From NCBI GenBank assembly GCA_947502835.1, contig CANNBJ010000006.1:1-64000 (forward strand): a DNA stretch of 64,000 bases. The letters are read 5' to 3'. The DNA is from Bdellovibrionales bacterium. Its GTDB lineage: Bacteria; Bdellovibrionota; UBA1018; CAIMNF01. Below are positions 42,124 to 52,024 of the stretch, piece after piece. The notes under the pieces are model-generated. The model was given only the letters and a program-made list of their open reading frames with translations, had not been told where the DNA came from and made no database searches. The translations under genes and the position numbers were made by a program. Within the stretch, counting starts at the first letter, position 1. The number at the start of each line of letters is the position of its first letter.

Positions 42124-42170
42124 GAATTTATCCTTTTGCAACTATTCAAACACAATATAGGATATTTGCA

Positions 42171-43061
42171 ATGTTAAAGCTGATAAAGCAATACCGATTC
42201 TACCTGATTTTGCTTCTGTTTTTGCTGATTCCTCTGCTTTCAATCGATACGGTGAATCGATCTCCCCGCGACTACCGCGCCTATGACAGGATCGCTCTTG
42301 CGATCACCACCCCGTTTGAAATCGCCATCCACTGGACGCTCGACACGCTCTTCGGGGTTTATCAGAACTACCTCTCGCTTTGGAACACTCGAAAAGAGAA
42401 CCGCGCGCTGCTCGATGAGAATCGCAAGCTCGTCAACACCATCCTGAACCTGCGGGAACTCGAGCAGGAAAACATCCGCTTCCGGGATCTGCTCCGCTTC
42501 AAGGAAACCTACAAAGTGGATACAGTGCTCGCCCGGATCATCGCAAAGGATGTTTCCACCGAATTCCGGACCCTGAGAATCAACCGTGGCAGGCAAAGCG
42601 GCATTGAGCCGAACATGGCAGTGATCAATGCAGAGGGCGTTGTGGGGCGAATTCTCCGGGTCAGCGAGGACACCTCGGATGTCGTGAGCATCCTCGATCC
42701 GCTTTCCGCGATTGATTCCTATATCCTCCGCTCCCGGGTGAGGGGCATCGTGGAAGGACTCACGGACACGCTCTGCCAACTCAAGTTCGCTCTCCGGGTG
42801 GATGACATCCAACCCGGCGACATTCTCCTCTCCTCCGGACTGGGCGGGAATTTCCCGAAAGGCGTCCCCGTGGGAACCGTGATCAAGGTCACTCGCAAGT
42901 CCTACGGGATCACCCAGAAAGTGGAAGTCAAACCGAGCGTTGATTTTTCCAAGGTTGAGGAGGTCCTCGTCGTGACGCACACTGATCCGGCCCCTGTGCA
43001 CGCCCAGCTCGTGGAAGCCCCGTCAAAACCCGTTCAAAAACCCGTTACGGGCAAGCCATGA
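42171..43061 (+). CDS. mreC: Rod shape-determining protein MreC
   Basis: The 296-residue protein has one N-terminal helix (FYLILLLFLLIPLLSI), a coiled coil (about 65-105, RKENRALLDENRKLVNTI) and the double beta-barrel typical of MreC with VLARIIAKDV, GVVGRILRV and PGDILLSSGLGGNFPKG. It lies in the periplasm and binds PBP2 in the elongasome. A Pro/Lys-rich tail ends it. A TTGCAA/TAGGAT pair with 16-base spacing ends a few bases before the ATG, so the leader may be very short. mreB is not in the window. Confidence 0.95.
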   Translation: MLKLIKQYRFYLILLLFLLIPLLSIDTVNRSPRDYRAYDRIALAITTPFEIAIHWTLDTLFGVYQNYLSLWNTRKENRALLDENRKLVNTILNLRELEQENIRFRDLLRFKETYKVDTVLARIIAKDVSTEFRTLRINRGRQSGIEPNMAVINAEGVVGRILRVSEDTSDVVSILDPLSAIDSYILRSRVRGIVEGLTDTLCQLKFALRVDDIQPGDILLSSGLGGNFPKGVPVGTVIKVTRKSYGITQKVEVKPSVDFSKVEEVLVVTHTDPAPVHAQLVEAPSKPVQKPVTGKP

Positions 43062-43624
43062 AAATACGTGCACTGAAACTGCTCAACATTCCAGGTCTCG
43101 TGTTCTTCGCCCTCGTCTCGATGGCCCTTCAATCCACTCTCTTCAATTCCCCGACACTCGCGTTTTTCAAACCCGATGTGATTCTCTTCCTGGTTCTTTG
43201 GGTGGCCATGAAACGGGAGATGTTCGAGGGCGGGATACTGACGCTTCTTTTCTCCTACCTGATCGAACTCAAATCCGGAGTCCCTCAGGGCCTTTTCTTG
43301 ATCCACTACATGTTTGTATTTCTCACCACCCGTTTCCTTTACGGGAAATTCCAAGTCATGAATCGCCGCTCCCTGATTTTGATTGGAACAAGTGCAGCGG
43401 TGTTTTCGCATCTGAACCTGCTGTTTCTCATGTATCTGCTCAACAAGTCCGAGAATCTCTGGTTTCTCACGATCCAGATCCTTGCGCCCACGGCGATTGT
43501 CCATGGCGCACTGATCCCGCTCGTGTTCAAGTTCCTCTACCATTTTGACCACTGGACCTTCAAGAACCCCGAAGCCGAGCACCGCTATGAGCGCGACTTT
43601 TACCTGGACGAGGAGCCGATCTGA
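43058..43624 (+). CDS. mreD: Rod shape-determining protein MreD
   Basis: The 188-residue integral membrane protein has about five helices. Conserved polar positions of MreD appear in FFKPDVILFLVLWVAMK, GILTLLFSYLIEL and GVPQGLFLIHYM. It starts four bases inside mreC and ends before mrdA, the fixed order mreC-mreD-mrdA-rodA. It works with MreC in positioning the wall-elongation machinery. Sequence conservation in this family is low, so assignment rests partly on context. Confidence 0.88.
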   Translation: MKIRALKLLNIPGLVFFALVSMALQSTLFNSPTLAFFKPDVILFLVLWVAMKREMFEGGILTLLFSYLIELKSGVPQGLFLIHYMFVFLTTRFLYGKFQVMNRRSLILIGTSAAVFSHLNLLFLMYLLNKSENLWFLTIQILAPTAIVHGALIPLVFKFLYHFDHWTFKNPEAEHRYERDFYLDEEPI

Positions 43625-43627
43625 ATC

Positions 43628-45601
43628 ATGAGCTTCATTGGCAACGAAGAGCAAATCCGGTATCTGCAAGAGCGCTTCCGACTGGTCTACGGCTTTGTGT
43701 TCGTCGGACTTGCGATCCTGGCAACACGAATGCTGTACCTGCAAGTCATCAACGGGGATCAGATGCGCCAGTACTCGGAAGAGAACCGGATCAAGAGGGT
43801 GAAAGTCCCGGCCCCCCGCGGAATGTTCTTTGACCGGGAGGGAAACCTCCTGGTCGACAACCGACCCGCGTTCAATGTCCAAATCACTCCGCAGTACCTG
43901 AAAGAATCGGGGAAGCCAAAGCAGGTCCTCGAAAAACTCTCGAGTCTGATCCATCTTCCCGTATCGGAAATTGAGAAGCGACTGCAAAGGGCCCGCCAGC
44001 CCTCCTTCATGCCCGTCATCATCAAAGACAATCTCACGCGTGACGAGGTGGCAGAGCTTGAGACATGGAAAATCGACATGCCGGGAGTGCAAGTGGAAAT
44101 GGCCATCGCACGGTCGAACCTCTCAGGCGACATGGGCTCGAATTTGTACGGATACATCGGAAAGGTGAGCACAAGCGAACTTCCGAACCTGAATCAGAAT
44201 TCCTCGCGAAAATACCTCCTCGACGACTACACCGGAAAGAGCGGGCTCGAGAGGGAGTTCGAGGACTTTCTTCGGGGAATCGATGGCTCGGAACTGGTGG
44301 AGGTGGATGCCCTCGGTCGAAGCATTGAAGCTGCCCGGTCAAAGGGAAGAGTCCTTTCCCAACCCCAGGTGGAACCCTCGGTTCCGGGAAAAAACCTTGT
44401 CCTGAGCATTGATCAAGCACTCCAGGAAGCGGCAGTTCGGGGATTTGGCGAAAAAAACGGAGGACTCATCGCGATCGACCCGAGAAACGGGGAAGTCCTT
44501 GCGATGGTTTCACGGCCTTCCTTCAACCCTTCGGATTTTTCCCGCGGAATCGATCCTGAAATCTGGAACAAGCTGATCTCCGATGAGAATCACCCTTTGC
44601 GGGACAAAACCATTCAGGACCATTACTCACCGGGCTCCACCTTCAAAACCATCACCGCAATCGCAGCCCTCGAGGAAGGGGTCATCACCAAGGATACCAC
44701 CTTCAGTTGCGCAGGATCCATCAACCTGGGAAGCCGCAAGGTGCACTGCTGGAAAAAAGGCGGACACGGTCCGGTCAATGTCGTCTCCGCCCTCACCCAT
44801 TCGTGCGACGTCTTTTTCTACCGGGTGGCACAAAAGCTGAAAAGCGTGGATGACATTGCGAAATGGGCCTTCCATTTGGGGCTTGGCAAGAAGACCGGGA
44901 TCGAGCTTGGACGCGAGGTTCCCGGCCTGATTCCCACCGAGGCGTGGAAACAGCAACGCTTCAACGTACCCTGGTCCCCGGGAGAAACACTCTATGTGGC
45001 GATTGGCCAGAGTTTCGTTCTGACAACCACGATCCAACTCGCCAATGCCTATGCCTCCCTTGTGAACGGGGGCACGCTCTACAAACCCCACGTCGTCACC
45101 TCGGTTCAAACCGAGGATGGGAAAACGCTCCGCGAGTTCCTGCCACAGATCCTCGACAAAACGCGCCTGAAGCCCCAGACCGTCGACCTGGTGACCCAAG
45201 GACTCTGGGGAGTGGTCAACATCCCGGGAGGCACGGCCTACTCCCAACACATTCCGGGCATGGAGTTTGCGGGAAAAACCGGGACGGTTCAGGTGGTGAC
45301 CCAGAAGGCCGAGAAGATCTACCAGAAATGTGAGAATCTCCGATACAACCAACGGCACCACGGCGTTTTCGTGGGGTACGCACCGGTGAAGAATCCTTCC
45401 ATCGTGGTTGCAGTGGTGGCGGAGCATGCATGCTCCGGATCCCAAGGTGCCGCACCGATTGCGCGCGAGGTGATCAAGACATACCTTCAAAAGTACTATC
45501 CCGAACTTTACAGCGATCGTGCGATCGAAGAGAGAAAGCAACTCGAACTGAAGACGGGCGGAAGACGGGCAAATCCGCCCGCTCTGGAAACGGGGGATTG
45601 A
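43628..45601 (+). CDS. mrdA: Penicillin-binding protein 2
   Basis: The 657-residue transpeptidase has an N-terminal membrane helix ([17 protein letters not shown]), a dimerisation domain opened by [16 protein letters not shown], and the penicillin-binding domain. The catalytic SxxK is in PGSTFKT, the second motif is SCD in THSCDVFFY, and KTGT lies in [10 protein letters not shown]. It cross-links peptidoglycan for lateral growth together with RodA. Its start is three bases after the mreD stop. Confidence 0.97.
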   Translation: MSFIGNEEQIRYLQERFRLVYGFVFVGLAILATRMLYLQVINGDQMRQYSEENRIKRVKVPAPRGMFFDREGNLLVDNRPAFNVQITPQYLKESGKPKQVLEKLSSLIHLPVSEIEKRLQRARQPSFMPVIIKDNLTRDEVAELETWKIDMPGVQVEMAIARSNLSGDMGSNLYGYIGKVSTSELPNLNQNSSRKYLLDDYTGKSGLEREFEDFLRGIDGSELVEVDALGRSIEAARSKGRVLSQPQVEPSVPGKNLVLSIDQALQEAAVRGFGEKNGGLIAIDPRNGEVLAMVSRPSFNPSDFSRGIDPEIWNKLISDENHPLRDKTIQDHYSPGSTFKTITAIAALEEGVITKDTTFSCAGSINLGSRKVHCWKKGGHGPVNVVSALTHSCDVFFYRVAQKLKSVDDIAKWAFHLGLGKKTGIELGREVPGLIPTEAWKQQRFNVPWSPGETLYVAIGQSFVLTTTIQLANAYASLVNGGTLYKPHVVTSVQTEDGKTLREFLPQILDKTRLKPQTVDLVTQGLWGVVNIPGGTAYSQHIPGMEFAGKTGTVQVVTQKAEKIYQKCENLRYNQRHHGVFVGYAPVKNPSIVVAVVAEHACSGSQGAAPIAREVIKTYLQKYYPELYSDRAIEERKQLELKTGGRRANPPALETGD

Positions 45602-45605
45602 GCAC

Positions 45606-46760
45606 ATGACATACACTTCCATGGAGACGAATCTCGATCATCAGTTTGATCCGAACCGGACCAGTTCGTTCGAGGAGGACTTCAAATGGCTCAAGTGGGT
45701 CCCCTTGCTTCTGGAATTGCTTCTCATCGGAATCGGAATGCTGAACCTTTCGAGCGCCACTGCGGTCGAGGACAAGGCGATGGGCCTTTGGAAAAACCAA
45801 GCCATCTCCATCGGTCTCGGCGCCGTGATCACCCTTGTTCTTTATTTTCCGCATTATTCCTTTTTGTCGAGACTCGCGTATCTGGTATACCTCGGAAACG
45901 TTGGACTCCTGCTGGCAGTCCTTGCCTTCGGACGCGCCTCCCTCGGAGCAAAACGCTGGATCAGTTTTGGCGGCTTCAGTCTTCAGCCCTCGGAGTTGAT
46001 GAAGCTTTCCATGGTGATCTTTCTTGCCAAGTTTTTTGAGAACAAGAACACCACGGCAGGGCTGAAGCTGTCGGATCTGATTGTCCCCACCCTGTTTGTC
46101 TTGATCCCAGTGGGGTTGATCATCATCCAGCCGGACCTCGGCACTGCAATGATCATCCTCTTGGTCTATGGAAGCATCCTGCTGTTCCTGAGGCTCAACG
46201 CAAAGCTTCTTCTCGGCTTGTTTGTCGCCGCAACGATCGCGCTTCCTGTTGTGTACAACTACGGCCTGAAACCCTACCAAAGGCAAAGAATCGTAACCTT
46301 CATCGACCCCATGAGCGATCCGAAAGGCGCCGGATACAACTCCATCCAGTCCATGATTGCAGTCGGCTCCGGACAGCTCTGGGGAAAGGGGTATAAAAAA
46401 GGGACCCAAGCCCATCTGAATTTCCTCCCGGAACACCACACGGATTTCATCTTCTCCGTGTTCAGCGAGGAGTGGGGCTTCATCGGGTGCTCGGTGCTCC
46501 TCCTTGTGTACGCCCTTTTCCTGATGAGCGGCCTGTCCGTTGCCTATCAAAGCAATGACAAATTCGCATCCATTCTCGCCTTTGGAATCGTTTCCATCTT
46601 CTTTTGGCATGTTTTCGTGAACATGGGCATGGTGATGGGCATGCTCCCGATCGTCGGGGTTCCCCTTCCCTTCATGAGTTACGGGGGGTCCGCACTGTTG
46701 ACCGCCATGAGCGGAGTTGCGATCCTCGTGAATATTGCGAACAAGAAATACATGTTCTAA
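45606..46760 (+). CDS. rodA: SEDS glycosyltransferase RodA
   Basis: The 384-residue polytopic protein is a SEDS-family peptidoglycan polymerase. [27 protein letters not shown] (catalytic Asp region), [35 protein letters not shown] and the terminal [12 protein letters not shown] are the family landmarks. An acidic N-terminal tail of about 30 residues precedes the first helix. It forms a pair with PBP2 and follows mrdA by four bases; an internal ATG at 45621 is an alternative start. Confidence 0.96.
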   Translation: MTYTSMETNLDHQFDPNRTSSFEEDFKWLKWVPLLLELLLIGIGMLNLSSATAVEDKAMGLWKNQAISIGLGAVITLVLYFPHYSFLSRLAYLVYLGNVGLLLAVLAFGRASLGAKRWISFGGFSLQPSELMKLSMVIFLAKFFENKNTTAGLKLSDLIVPTLFVLIPVGLIIIQPDLGTAMIILLVYGSILLFLRLNAKLLLGLFVAATIALPVVYNYGLKPYQRQRIVTFIDPMSDPKGAGYNSIQSMIAVGSGQLWGKGYKKGTQAHLNFLPEHHTDFIFSVFSEEWGFIGCSVLLLVYALFLMSGLSVAYQSNDKFASILAFGIVSIFFWHVFVNMGMVMGMLPIVGVPLPFMSYGGSALLTAMSGVAILVNIANKKYMF

Positions 46761-46771
46761 GGAGGTGCTGC

Positions 46772-48118
46772 ATGAGGAAAACCATCATTGAACCCTTCAA
46801 AATCAAGGTCACCGAGCCGCTGGTGCTGAAATCAAGGAAAGAGCGGGAACAAATCCTGAAGAACGCCTTCTACAACCTGTTCCTCATCAAGTCCGAGGAC
46901 GTCACCTTTGATTTCCTGACGGATTCCGGGACCACGGCGATGAGCGCGAATCAATGGGCTGCCATGATGGTTGCGGATGAAAGCTATGCGGGCTCCCGCA
47001 GTTTTCACAGGTTCAAGGCGAAGGTGACCGAAATCACATCCTACGAGCATGTCATTCCCACCCACCAGGGACGGGCTGCTGAGCGCTTGCTCTTTGGGGT
47101 GTTGCTGAAACCCGGAATGAAGGTTCCCTCCAACAACCACTTCGATACCACCCGGGCCAATATCGAGTTTCTAGGCGCCCAGGCGGTTGACCTGGTGATT
47201 CCCGAAGGAAAGATTCCGGATCATGAGCACCCTTTCAAGGGAAACATCGATCTGGGGCGCCTCGAGTCATTTTGCAGGGAATTCAAGGAAAAGATTCCTC
47301 TTGGAATGTTGACCATCACCAACAACACCGGAGGCGGTCAGCCTGTCAGCCTCGAAAACATCAGGGAAGCGGCCCGGATCTACCACCGCCATGGAATCCC
47401 TTTCCTACTGGATGCCTGCCGATTTGCGGAAAACGCATGGTTCATCAAGTGCCGCGAGAACGAATATGCCCATGCAAGCATCAAGGAGATCGTGAGCGAG
47501 ATCTTCACGCTTGCGGATGGCTGCATGATGAGTGCAAAAAAAGACGGCATGGTGAACATCGGAGGCTTCATTGCACTCAAGAATTCCGAGTGGGTGCAGG
47601 ATCTCCGAAACCAGCTGATTCTGACGGAAGGATTCCCCACCTATGGCGGCCTGGCCGCACGCGACCTTGAGGCTCTCGCAGTGGGACTCGATGAGGCGAT
47701 GGATGAGGATTATTTGCGCTATCGAATCGCAACCTCCTCCTACATGGGAAAGCGACTCAGCGAGATGGGCATTCCCACGGTAAAGCCTGCAGGGGGACAT
47801 GCCGTGTATATTGACGCGGCAAGATTCCTGCCCCACATCCCCAAAACTCAATTTCCGGGACAGGCGTTGGCCACAGAACTCTATCTCCAGGATGGCGTCC
47901 GAACCTGCGAAATCGGGTCGGTGATGTTCAAGGAAGCGGCTCCCATGGAGCTCGTCCGCATGGCATTTCCCCGCCGCGTCTACACCCAGAGCCACTTTGA
48001 CTATATTCTTGAGGGTTTCCAGGAGCTGAAGGAACGTGCCCCCGAGCTGAACGGCTTTGTCATCAAGGAGGCGCCTCCGTTCCTCCGCCACTTTACGGTG
48101 AAGTTCGATCGAATTTAA
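46772..48118 (+). CDS. tnaA: Tryptophanase (tyrosine phenol-lyase family)
   Basis: ATG at 46772 follows a perfect AAGGAGG, giving 448 residues. The PLP-binding Lys257 lies in MSAKKDGMVNIGGF, and YAGSRSFHRFKA, PTHQGRAAE, NNTGGGQP and RHFTVKF are shared by tryptophanases and tyrosine phenol-lyases. The substrate-deciding Arg381 of tyrosine phenol-lyase is Ile381 here (TCEIGS), as in tryptophanase. It should split Trp to indole, pyruvate and ammonia. No tnaC-like leader was seen. It lies only 11 bases after rodA and so is cotranscribed with wall-elongation genes. Confidence 0.88.
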   Translation: MRKTIIEPFKIKVTEPLVLKSRKEREQILKNAFYNLFLIKSEDVTFDFLTDSGTTAMSANQWAAMMVADESYAGSRSFHRFKAKVTEITSYEHVIPTHQGRAAERLLFGVLLKPGMKVPSNNHFDTTRANIEFLGAQAVDLVIPEGKIPDHEHPFKGNIDLGRLESFCREFKEKIPLGMLTITNNTGGGQPVSLENIREAARIYHRHGIPFLLDACRFAENAWFIKCRENEYAHASIKEIVSEIFTLADGCMMSAKKDGMVNIGGFIALKNSEWVQDLRNQLILTEGFPTYGGLAARDLEALAVGLDEAMDEDYLRYRIATSSYMGKRLSEMGIPTVKPAGGHAVYIDAARFLPHIPKTQFPGQALATELYLQDGVRTCEIGSVMFKEAAPMELVRMAFPRRVYTQSHFDYILEGFQELKERAPELNGFVIKEAPPFLRHFTVKFDRI

Positions 48119-48154
48119 ATTGATTTCATTTAAATAAACCATTAGGGTTGACCC

Positions 48155-48553
48155 GTGAAAACGGCAATCCTTTTGGCAATCCTCCAGTTCGCAGTCTCTT
48201 TTTCACCGCCCCCCTCCCGCGCAGAATCCGGAAATGTGTCGCACGGGGAAAACAGAATCATCCCCGTCTGCGGCGCTTCGATCGCGCTCCGATTTCGCAA
48301 TGAAGTAAATCTTCCGGGAAGGCCAGACAAATTCAAACACTGCGCACTCTCGTGTGTGATGACCTTGTACTGTGGTCCGATCGAATCACTCGAACTTGGC
48401 GCACTGAAGGAACTTTATGATGCCCTTGGGTTCGGAACTCCGGACATCGAGGACCTCAAGGCGGACCTTACCGGAATCAAAACAGGGATCAAAATCGGCT
48501 TTTTCGGGGAGCGAAACCGGTGCTACGAGGCGTGCTCGGGACTCTTCCCGTAA
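48155..48553 (+). CDS. Hypothetical secreted protein with Cys-rich motif
   Basis: The 132-residue protein has a signal peptide (cleavage near SRA) and a region DKFKHCALSCVMTLYCG followed by GALKELYDALG and DIEDLKADLTGIKTG. That pattern recalls small helical domains seen at the ends of some secreted repeat proteins, but I cannot name the family. Five or six Cys suggest disulfides. It lies 36 bases after tnaA. Its last 31 bases overlap the 3' end of rlmN on the other strand. Confidence 0.65.
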   Translation: MKTAILLAILQFAVSFSPPPSRAESGNVSHGENRIIPVCGASIALRFRNEVNLPGRPDKFKHCALSCVMTLYCGPIESLELGALKELYDALGFGTPDIEDLKADLTGIKTGIKIGFFGERNRCYEACSGLFP

Positions 48554-49794
48554 TCCCGGTGTTTCTCGGTTCCGCGGGCCGTTCCGAAGAGGGACCGAAG
48601 CTGTCCACACGCGGCGAGAATGTCCCGTCCGCGTGAAATCCGCACTGTCGTCGTATACCCCTGGTTCAGAAGGGTTCTCTGAAACCGCATCACCGTTTCA
48701 TCCGTTGGCCGCTTGAAGTCGGCACCGGGATGTTCGTTGAAGGGAATGAGGTTCACTTTTGCGGGAATGCCCTTCAGCAGCCTTGCCACTCGATGGGCGT
48801 CCTCGATGGAGTCATTGAAGTCCCGCAGCATCACGTATTCGAAGGTGATTCTCCGGTGACCCCCGAGCGGCACCCTTCGGCACGCATCCAGGAGTTGCTC
48901 GATGTTCCAGCGCTTGTTCACGGGCATGATCTGGGATCGCTGCTCATCTGTGGACGCATTGAGCGAGATCGCAAGAGACACATCAGTGGCACTGTAGAGC
49001 TCATCAATCGCAGGAACCAGCCCTGAAGTGGATACGGTCACCTTTCGCTTGGAAAAGTTCATCCCGTCCTCATCAAGAAGGATCTGACAGGCTTTCGCGA
49101 TGTTCTTTACATTGTGAAGGGGTTCACCCATTCCCATGAACACGATATTCGTGATCGGCGCCCGCATCCGAAGCTCATGCACCTGGGTCACCACTTCATG
49201 GACTTCAAGCGACCGGTCAAGCCCCTGAACTCCCGTAAGGCAGAATTTACAGGCCATCGCACACCCTACTTGGGATGAAATGCATGCCGTCAACCGAGCC
49301 CATGAATCGGAATCGAGCTCTCGATCAAGACCTGCCCGATCCGTTTCAATTCCCGCATAGCGCTTGCCATCCGAAAGCGCATCCACGACCTCTTCCCCGA
49401 TTTTTTCCTTGAGCGCGGCTGGAATGATCACGGACTCGATGGTTTTTGTGTCATTCAGCTTCCAGAGAAACTTGTAGGTGCCGTCATCCGACTGCTTTGA
49501 AAAACTCTCCTCAAGCCGGAAGATCCGGATGTTTTCCTTGAGCCAGCCTCGAACCTCTTTTGCAAGATCCGTCATCTGGTCATACTCCGTCACGTAACGC
49601 TGGTACACCCAATGAAACAGTTGTTTGGCACGCAACTCGGCTTGCTTGCGCTTCTTCTTTTCGATTTTAGACAGAAGCTCCTGCCGTTCGGTCGCGTCCT
49701 CGATCAGGGCGAGTCCACGCTCTTCCTTCGCCGTGCTCATCGGCAAGAGTGCCTCGGCCAGTTCCGTCTTGGTGAGTGATTGAAAGATCAGCAT
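48523..49794 (-). CDS. rlmN: Dual-specificity RNA methyltransferase RlmN
   Basis: The 423-residue radical-SAM enzyme methylates C2 of A2503 in 23S rRNA and A37 in some tRNAs. The cluster motif is CAMACKFC, GMGEPLHN and VSTSGLVPAI follow, and the second catalytic Cys is in ILAACGQL. Compared with the usual ~370 residues there are two inserts: about 35 charged residues after the first helix (about 18-52) and about 35 near residue 130-170. ATG 49794 is kept because SLTKTELAEALL matches the family N-terminus. Confidence 0.95.
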   Translation of the reverse strand: MLIFQSLTKTELAEALLPMSTAKEERGLALIEDATERQELLSKIEKKKRKQAELRAKQLFHWVYQRYVTEYDQMTDLAKEVRGWLKENIRIFRLEESFSKQSDDGTYKFLWKLNDTKTIESVIIPAALKEKIGEEVVDALSDGKRYAGIETDRAGLDRELDSDSWARLTACISSQVGCAMACKFCLTGVQGLDRSLEVHEVVTQVHELRMRAPITNIVFMGMGEPLHNVKNIAKACQILLDEDGMNFSKRKVTVSTSGLVPAIDELYSATDVSLAISLNASTDEQRSQIMPVNKRWNIEQLLDACRRVPLGGHRRITFEYVMLRDFNDSIEDAHRVARLLKGIPAKVNLIPFNEHPGADFKRPTDETVMRFQRTLLNQGYTTTVRISRGRDILAACGQLRSLFGTARGTEKHRDYGKSPEHAS

Positions 49795-49940
49795 TCAGGT
49801 CCGCGACCCTAACACATCTGATTGATTTAGTCGAGAAAGTCGGAGGGTCATCTCGAATTCCACGATTTTCGCTGAAACAATCCCCTCCCCGGTCTCTCCA
49901 TTCGATTGAAATTGTGGAGCTTTATGGGCACACTGTGGGC

Positions 49941-51122
49941 ATGTCACTCTGGTTCATCAGCAACGAAGAAAAACTCATCGCAGAATCCGTACGGGCCTTC
50001 GCAAAGGAAGAGCTGTTACCGAAAATTGAACACCTGGACGAAGTCGAAGGGTTCAATGAGGAGGGATTCAAGAAACTGGGTGAGCTCGGCTTGCTCGGAA
50101 TCACAGTGCCGGAAGAGGATGGCGGAGCCGGAATGGGCGCAGTTGCCGCAACCCTGGTCATGGAGGAAATGGCCGCTGTGGATGCTTCCACCACCCTCTC
50201 CTATCTCGCCCACTCGATTCTTTGCGTAAACCAAATCGGATCGAATGCCTCCAAATCCCAAAAACAAAAATTTCTCCCGAAGCTCCTTTCAGGCGAGAAG
50301 ATCGGGGGGATGGGGATGAGTGAGCCCGGCTCTGGTTCGGATGCCCTGGGAATGTTGAGTCGCGCGGAGAGGAAGACCGATGGCAGTTATGTTTTGAATG
50401 GTTCGAAATCCTGGATCACCAATGGACCAAATGGGCATGTCTTCTATTGTTATGCGAAAACGGGGCCCTCGAAAAAAGATGTTTCCACCTTCCTTGTGGA
50501 AAAAGGAATGCCCGGGTTCACCACAGGAAAGAAGTTCAAGAAAATGGGGATGCGCGCCTCTCCCACGGGTGAGCTTTGGTTCTCGGATGTCAAAATCCCT
50601 GAGGAGAATCGCATCGGGGTCGAGGGGGCCAGTCTCAAGTCGATGATGAGGAACCTTGACATTGAGCGAATCACCATTGCGGGGATTTCGCTTGGAATCG
50701 CGCGAAACTGCATTGAGGTTGCCACTCAATACGCAAAGGAACGGAAGCAGTTCAATCTGCCGATCGGTGCATTTCAACAAATCCAAGAAAGGCTGACCGA
50801 GGCAGCTGCGTGGTACGAGGCATGTCGCGCACTCACCTATCAGGCCGCAAAAACCTGGGATATGGGCCTCATGACCGGCAAGGATGCCTCCATGATGGCG
50901 GCCAAGGCAAAACTACAATCGGCACAAATGGCAACCCAAGTGGGCCTTGATGCGATTCAGATCCTCGGCGGGTATGGATACACCCGTGAGTTTCCGGTGG
51001 AACGGCAGATGCGGGATGCAAAGCTCATTGAAATCGGTGCAGGAACGAATGAAATTCTGCGTGTGATCATCGCCCGGCAGATGCTCGGAGATGTTGCGGA
51101 CGAGCTGATGAAACACTCGTGA
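49941..51122 (+). CDS. Acyl-CoA dehydrogenase, isovaleryl-CoA type
   Basis: The 393-residue flavoenzyme oxidises acyl-CoA to 2-enoyl-CoA. GMGMSEPGSGSD, WITNGP and ILGGYGYTREFPVERQMRDAK are family motifs. The medium-chain catalytic Glu in YEGT is replaced (EIGAGTNEI), while Glu stands in LDIERITIAG, the position used by isovaleryl-CoA dehydrogenase. A branched-chain substrate such as leucine-derived isovaleryl-CoA is therefore likely. ATG 49941 is chosen by family length; its Shine-Dalgarno site is poor. No liu-cluster partner is adjacent. Confidence 0.9.
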   Translation: MSLWFISNEEKLIAESVRAFAKEELLPKIEHLDEVEGFNEEGFKKLGELGLLGITVPEEDGGAGMGAVAATLVMEEMAAVDASTTLSYLAHSILCVNQIGSNASKSQKQKFLPKLLSGEKIGGMGMSEPGSGSDALGMLSRAERKTDGSYVLNGSKSWITNGPNGHVFYCYAKTGPSKKDVSTFLVEKGMPGFTTGKKFKKMGMRASPTGELWFSDVKIPEENRIGVEGASLKSMMRNLDIERITIAGISLGIARNCIEVATQYAKERKQFNLPIGAFQQIQERLTEAAAWYEACRALTYQAAKTWDMGLMTGKDASMMAAKAKLQSAQMATQVGLDAIQILGGYGYTREFPVERQMRDAKLIEIGAGTNEILRVIIARQMLGDVADELMKHS

Positions 51123-51123
51123 G

Positions 51124-52002
51124 TCAGTCCTGAAGACTGCCGGTCTTTGCCCAAAACCCGGTCAAGGGTGCGGCTTTCGCGTCCTCTTGATTGAGATTTC
51201 CGAGACTCAAGCCTTCCTCCAGTGTCCTCAGTACCGAATAGTGATTCACAGGTTCTTTGACCACCCTTCCATAGTCCTTGACCCATTTTCCAAAGATCAT
51301 GGCAAAAGGCGCTTCCCCTTGATCCTGGGCGGAGTTCATGGTGCTGATCACAAACGTCGTTCGATTCATCAAATCCTCGTTCCGAAGGATCGGGCTCAAA
51401 AGTGTCTTGAGTCCGGAATCCACCGCGAGAGAATCACCAAAGGCACCGCTGCTCTTCAGATTGGGAATCACCACTGAAAACCGTGCGAGGGTCCCGTTTT
51501 TCAGGTCATCCTGATAATTCGAATAATTCAGGATATTCATGCACAAATACCGGTCCGCCTGGATCCGATCGACAGAGAGGAACGGAACTCGGTACCGCTT
51601 GTAATTTCCAAGCCCCGGGCTCAGATAACAAGCGCCCGGAAAATCCTCTGCGTACACCTTCCAGGGAATCCCCTTTGACTCGAGCAAATCGACCACGGTT
51701 GGGGCGAAGATCCGGGTGAGTTCATTGTCCTTCACACCCAGATCCGTTCCGGCAATCATCGCGATGGCATTCCCCTGTGTGCTCGGATTCACCTGCTGAA
51801 ACCCGGAAAACCTCACGGAGGGTTGATTCCGAAGAATCCCCTTCATGAACGCCCCGGCCGCACCCTCCGAAACCGAAACTCCTTCGAGCCAGATCCAAAC
51901 CACCCGGTCCATGGCGGGTACCGGATCGGCTCCTGCGGGAGCAGCCGCGCCCGCGAAAAGAGAAAACAAGAACCCCATCTGCATCCACTTTGAAAGCTTC
52001 AT
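51124..52002 (-). CDS. Secreted phosphoesterase-like protein, probably inactive
   Basis: The 292-residue protein has a signal peptide (cleavage after AGA) and resembles the phosphoesterase family that includes acid phosphatases and phospholipase C. Landmarks are VVWIWLEG, STQGNAIAMIAG, TVVDLLESKGIPWKVYAEDFPGACY and the C-terminal HYSVLRTLEEGLSLGNL. The metal ligands normally seen as EN near the start and as DE in the late TYDE-like strand are absent (EGVS and ISTMNS here). It may be a binding protein or pseudo-enzyme. It ends one base from the convergent dehydrogenase. Confidence 0.65.
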   Translation of the reverse strand: MKLSKWMQMGFLFSLFAGAAAPAGADPVPAMDRVVWIWLEGVSVSEGAAGAFMKGILRNQPSVRFSGFQQVNPSTQGNAIAMIAGTDLGVKDNELTRIFAPTVVDLLESKGIPWKVYAEDFPGACYLSPGLGNYKRYRVPFLSVDRIQADRYLCMNILNYSNYQDDLKNGTLARFSVVIPNLKSSGAFGDSLAVDSGLKTLLSPILRNEDLMNRTTFVISTMNSAQDQGEAPFAMIFGKWVKDYGRVVKEPVNHYSVLRTLEEGLSLGNLNQEDAKAAPLTGFWAKTGSLQD

Positions 52003-52024
52003 GTCACGAGTGTATCAGAGAATG

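Noticed and set aside
43034-44092. Open frame of 352 codons on the minus strand
   Set aside because: Antisense shadow of mreC, mreD and mrdA; His/Asp/Glu-rich composition typical of such shadows and no family motif.
45474-46610. Open frame of 378 codons on the minus strand
   Set aside because: Antisense to mrdA and rodA with no recognisable domain; the plus-strand genes are certain.
46604-46771. 56-codon N-terminal extension of the tryptophanase frame
   Set aside because: It lies inside rodA in another frame, is unlike the family, and a perfect ribosome-binding site precedes ATG 46772.
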